Assembly (NCBI GenBank): GCA_017515355.1 | Contig: JAFWGD010000182.1 | Location: 1 to 6,999 of the forward strand | Direction of reading: 5' to 3' | Length of the DNA: 6,999 nucleotides | DNA from: Coriobacteriales bacterium | GTDB lineage: Bacteria > Actinomycetota > Coriobacteriia > Coriobacteriales > CADBOM01 | Part shown: positions 6,123-6,999 of the stretch, one piece after another | Layout of the letters: each line of letters starts with the position of its first letter | How positions within the stretch are numbered: position 1 is the stretch's first letter | The notes under the pieces: generated by a model | Told to the model about the DNA's origin: nothing | Seen by the model: the letters and a program-made list of their open reading frames with translations, nothing else | The model's database searches: none | Made by a program: the position numbers and the translations under genes

Positions 6123-6999
6123 CTACTGCAACCTCTCCTCGATGATCCTCGCGATGCGCTGCGAGGCAAATCCATCTCCATAGGGATTGGCCGCGTGCGC
6201 CATGGAATCGTATGCCTCCCGGCTGTCGAGCAGCTCGCGACATGCGGCGTAGATGGCATCTTCGCTGGTGCCGACGAGCCTCAGGGTGCCGGCCTCCACT
6301 CCCTCGGGGCGCTCGGTGACGTCTCTCATTACCAATACCGGCTTGCCCAGCGATGGCGCCTCCTCCTGGATTCCGCCGCTGTCGGTGAGAATCAGTTGGC
6401 TGCGCGCCATGAAGTTGTGAAGTCGAGGACATCGAGCGGCTCGATGAGGTGGAGCCTCTCGCAGCCTGAAAGCTCGGCATCGGCTATTTCGCGCACGATG
6501 GGGTTCCTGTGAACCGGGTAGATCGCCTTGACGTCGGGGGTCTCTTCGATGATGCGGCGAATGGCGCGGAACATGCCATGCATCGGCTCGCCGAGGTTCT
6601 CCCTGCGGTGCGCCGTGATCAGAATGAGGCGGCTATCGCCCGCCCAATCGAGCTCGGGATGGCTGTAGTCGCTGCGCACCGTGGTCTTGAGCGCATCGAT
6701 CACGGTGTTTCCCGTGACGAAGACCGTGCTGGGATCCTTGCACTCGTCGAGGAGATTGGCCTTGGCGGCCTCGGTCGGCGCGAAATGGAGGCTGGTGACG
6801 ATGTCGACAGCCTGTCGGTTGAACTCCTCCGGATATGGAGCAGCGAGGTCGCGCGTTCTCAGCCCGGCCTCGACATGCCCCACGGGAACCTGCCTGTAGA
6901 ATGCCGCGAGGGCCGCGGCGAAGGTCGTGGTGGTGTCTCCGTGGACGAGCATGAGGCTAGGCTTGCACTCGTCGATGATCTCCTGCATGCCGAGCAGCA
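6123..6999 (-). pseudogene. wecB: UDP-N-acetylglucosamine 2-epimerase (WecB/MnaA-like), frameshifted and cut by the right window edge
   Basis: A non-hydrolysing epimerase converting UDP-GlcNAc to UDP-ManNAc. The first visible codons (LLGMQEIIDE) precede VHGDTTTTFAAAL, VGHVEAGLRT, YPEEFNRQAVD, GNTVIDAL, ITAHRREN, PVHRNP and IEPLDVLDF; the catalytic-type Asp, Glu and His of these motifs are present. At about 6419/6420 the frame breaks: the first frame runs on as TTSWRAAN to a TGA opposite 6392-6394, while the next frame carries HNFMARSQLILTDSGGIQEE, then PSLGKPVLVMRDVTERPEGV, ending in a TAG opposite 6123-6125. One missing base (a C in the coding strand, GACTTC followed by ACAAC where CACAAC is expected) explains it. 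About 292 codons are in the window; some 70-85 N-terminal residues lie beyond the edge. It may be a real mutation or a sequencing or assembly error, because all flanking motifs are well conserved. Confidence 0.9.
6132..6139 (-). promoter_or_regulatory. Ribosome binding site of the glycosyltransferase gene, inside the end of wecB
   Basis: AGGAGAGG on the minus strand lies 9 nt before the ATG at 6122 and within the last codons of the epimerase. Together with the TAGATG junction it indicates translational coupling to the epimerase, which the frameshift upstream would disturb. Confidence 0.65.

Noticed and set aside
6392..6430. Programmed ribosomal frameshift in the epimerase
   Set aside because: No slippery heptamer or downstream structure of the usual kind is visible, and this enzyme family is not known to use frameshifting.

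Overview
This GC-rich bacterial window carries one co-directional minus-strand gene block and a small tRNA cluster at its left edge. In minus-strand (transcription) order the block is: UDP-GlcNAc 2-epimerase (wecB/mnaA-like, entering from the right edge and broken by a 1-nt frameshift), a 742-aa two-domain glycosyltransferase-like protein, UDP-N-acetyl-D-mannosaminuronic acid dehydrogenase (wecC-like), glutamate racemase (murI), RNase PH (rph) and XTP/dITP pyrophosphatase (rdgB). Then come tRNA-Pro(UGG) and tRNA-Gly(UCC). The 3' end of a converging plus-strand tRNA occupies the first bases, and a bidirectional hairpin terminator separates the two tRNA units. Coding density is very high and no stretch over 300 bases lacks a gene.

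Organism: GC-rich coding with strong synonymous G/C bias, the murI-rph-rdgB order and G-rich Shine-Dalgarno sequences suit a high-GC Gram-positive. My best guess is an actinobacterium, possibly of the Coriobacteriia. This is inference from gene order and composition; there is no rRNA marker in the window. All six native stop codons are TAG, which is odd for a GC-rich genome.

Right part (3894-6999): sugar-nucleotide and glycan assembly genes. The epimerase would convert UDP-GlcNAc to UDP-ManNAc and the dehydrogenase at 2568-3836 would oxidise that to UDP-ManNAcA. Between them lies a large protein with an N-terminal coiled coil, a GT2-like domain with eroded catalytic motifs and a GT4-like (GT-B) domain. 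It is the natural candidate for adding ManNAcA, or another sugar, to a cell-envelope polymer. Middle part (300-2570): D-glutamate supply for peptidoglycan (MurI), tRNA 3'-end trimming (RNase PH) and nucleotide-pool cleaning (RdgB), with spacers of 33, 15 and 3 nt. Left part (1-277): tRNAs with a plausible own promoter just downstream of rdgB. RNase PH acts on tRNA 3' ends, so its closeness to tRNA genes is neat but may be coincidental.

No wholly new system is evident. The points most worth checking are the epimerase frameshift, the two-domain glycosyltransferase placed between the two ManNAcA enzymes, and the uniform TAG stops.
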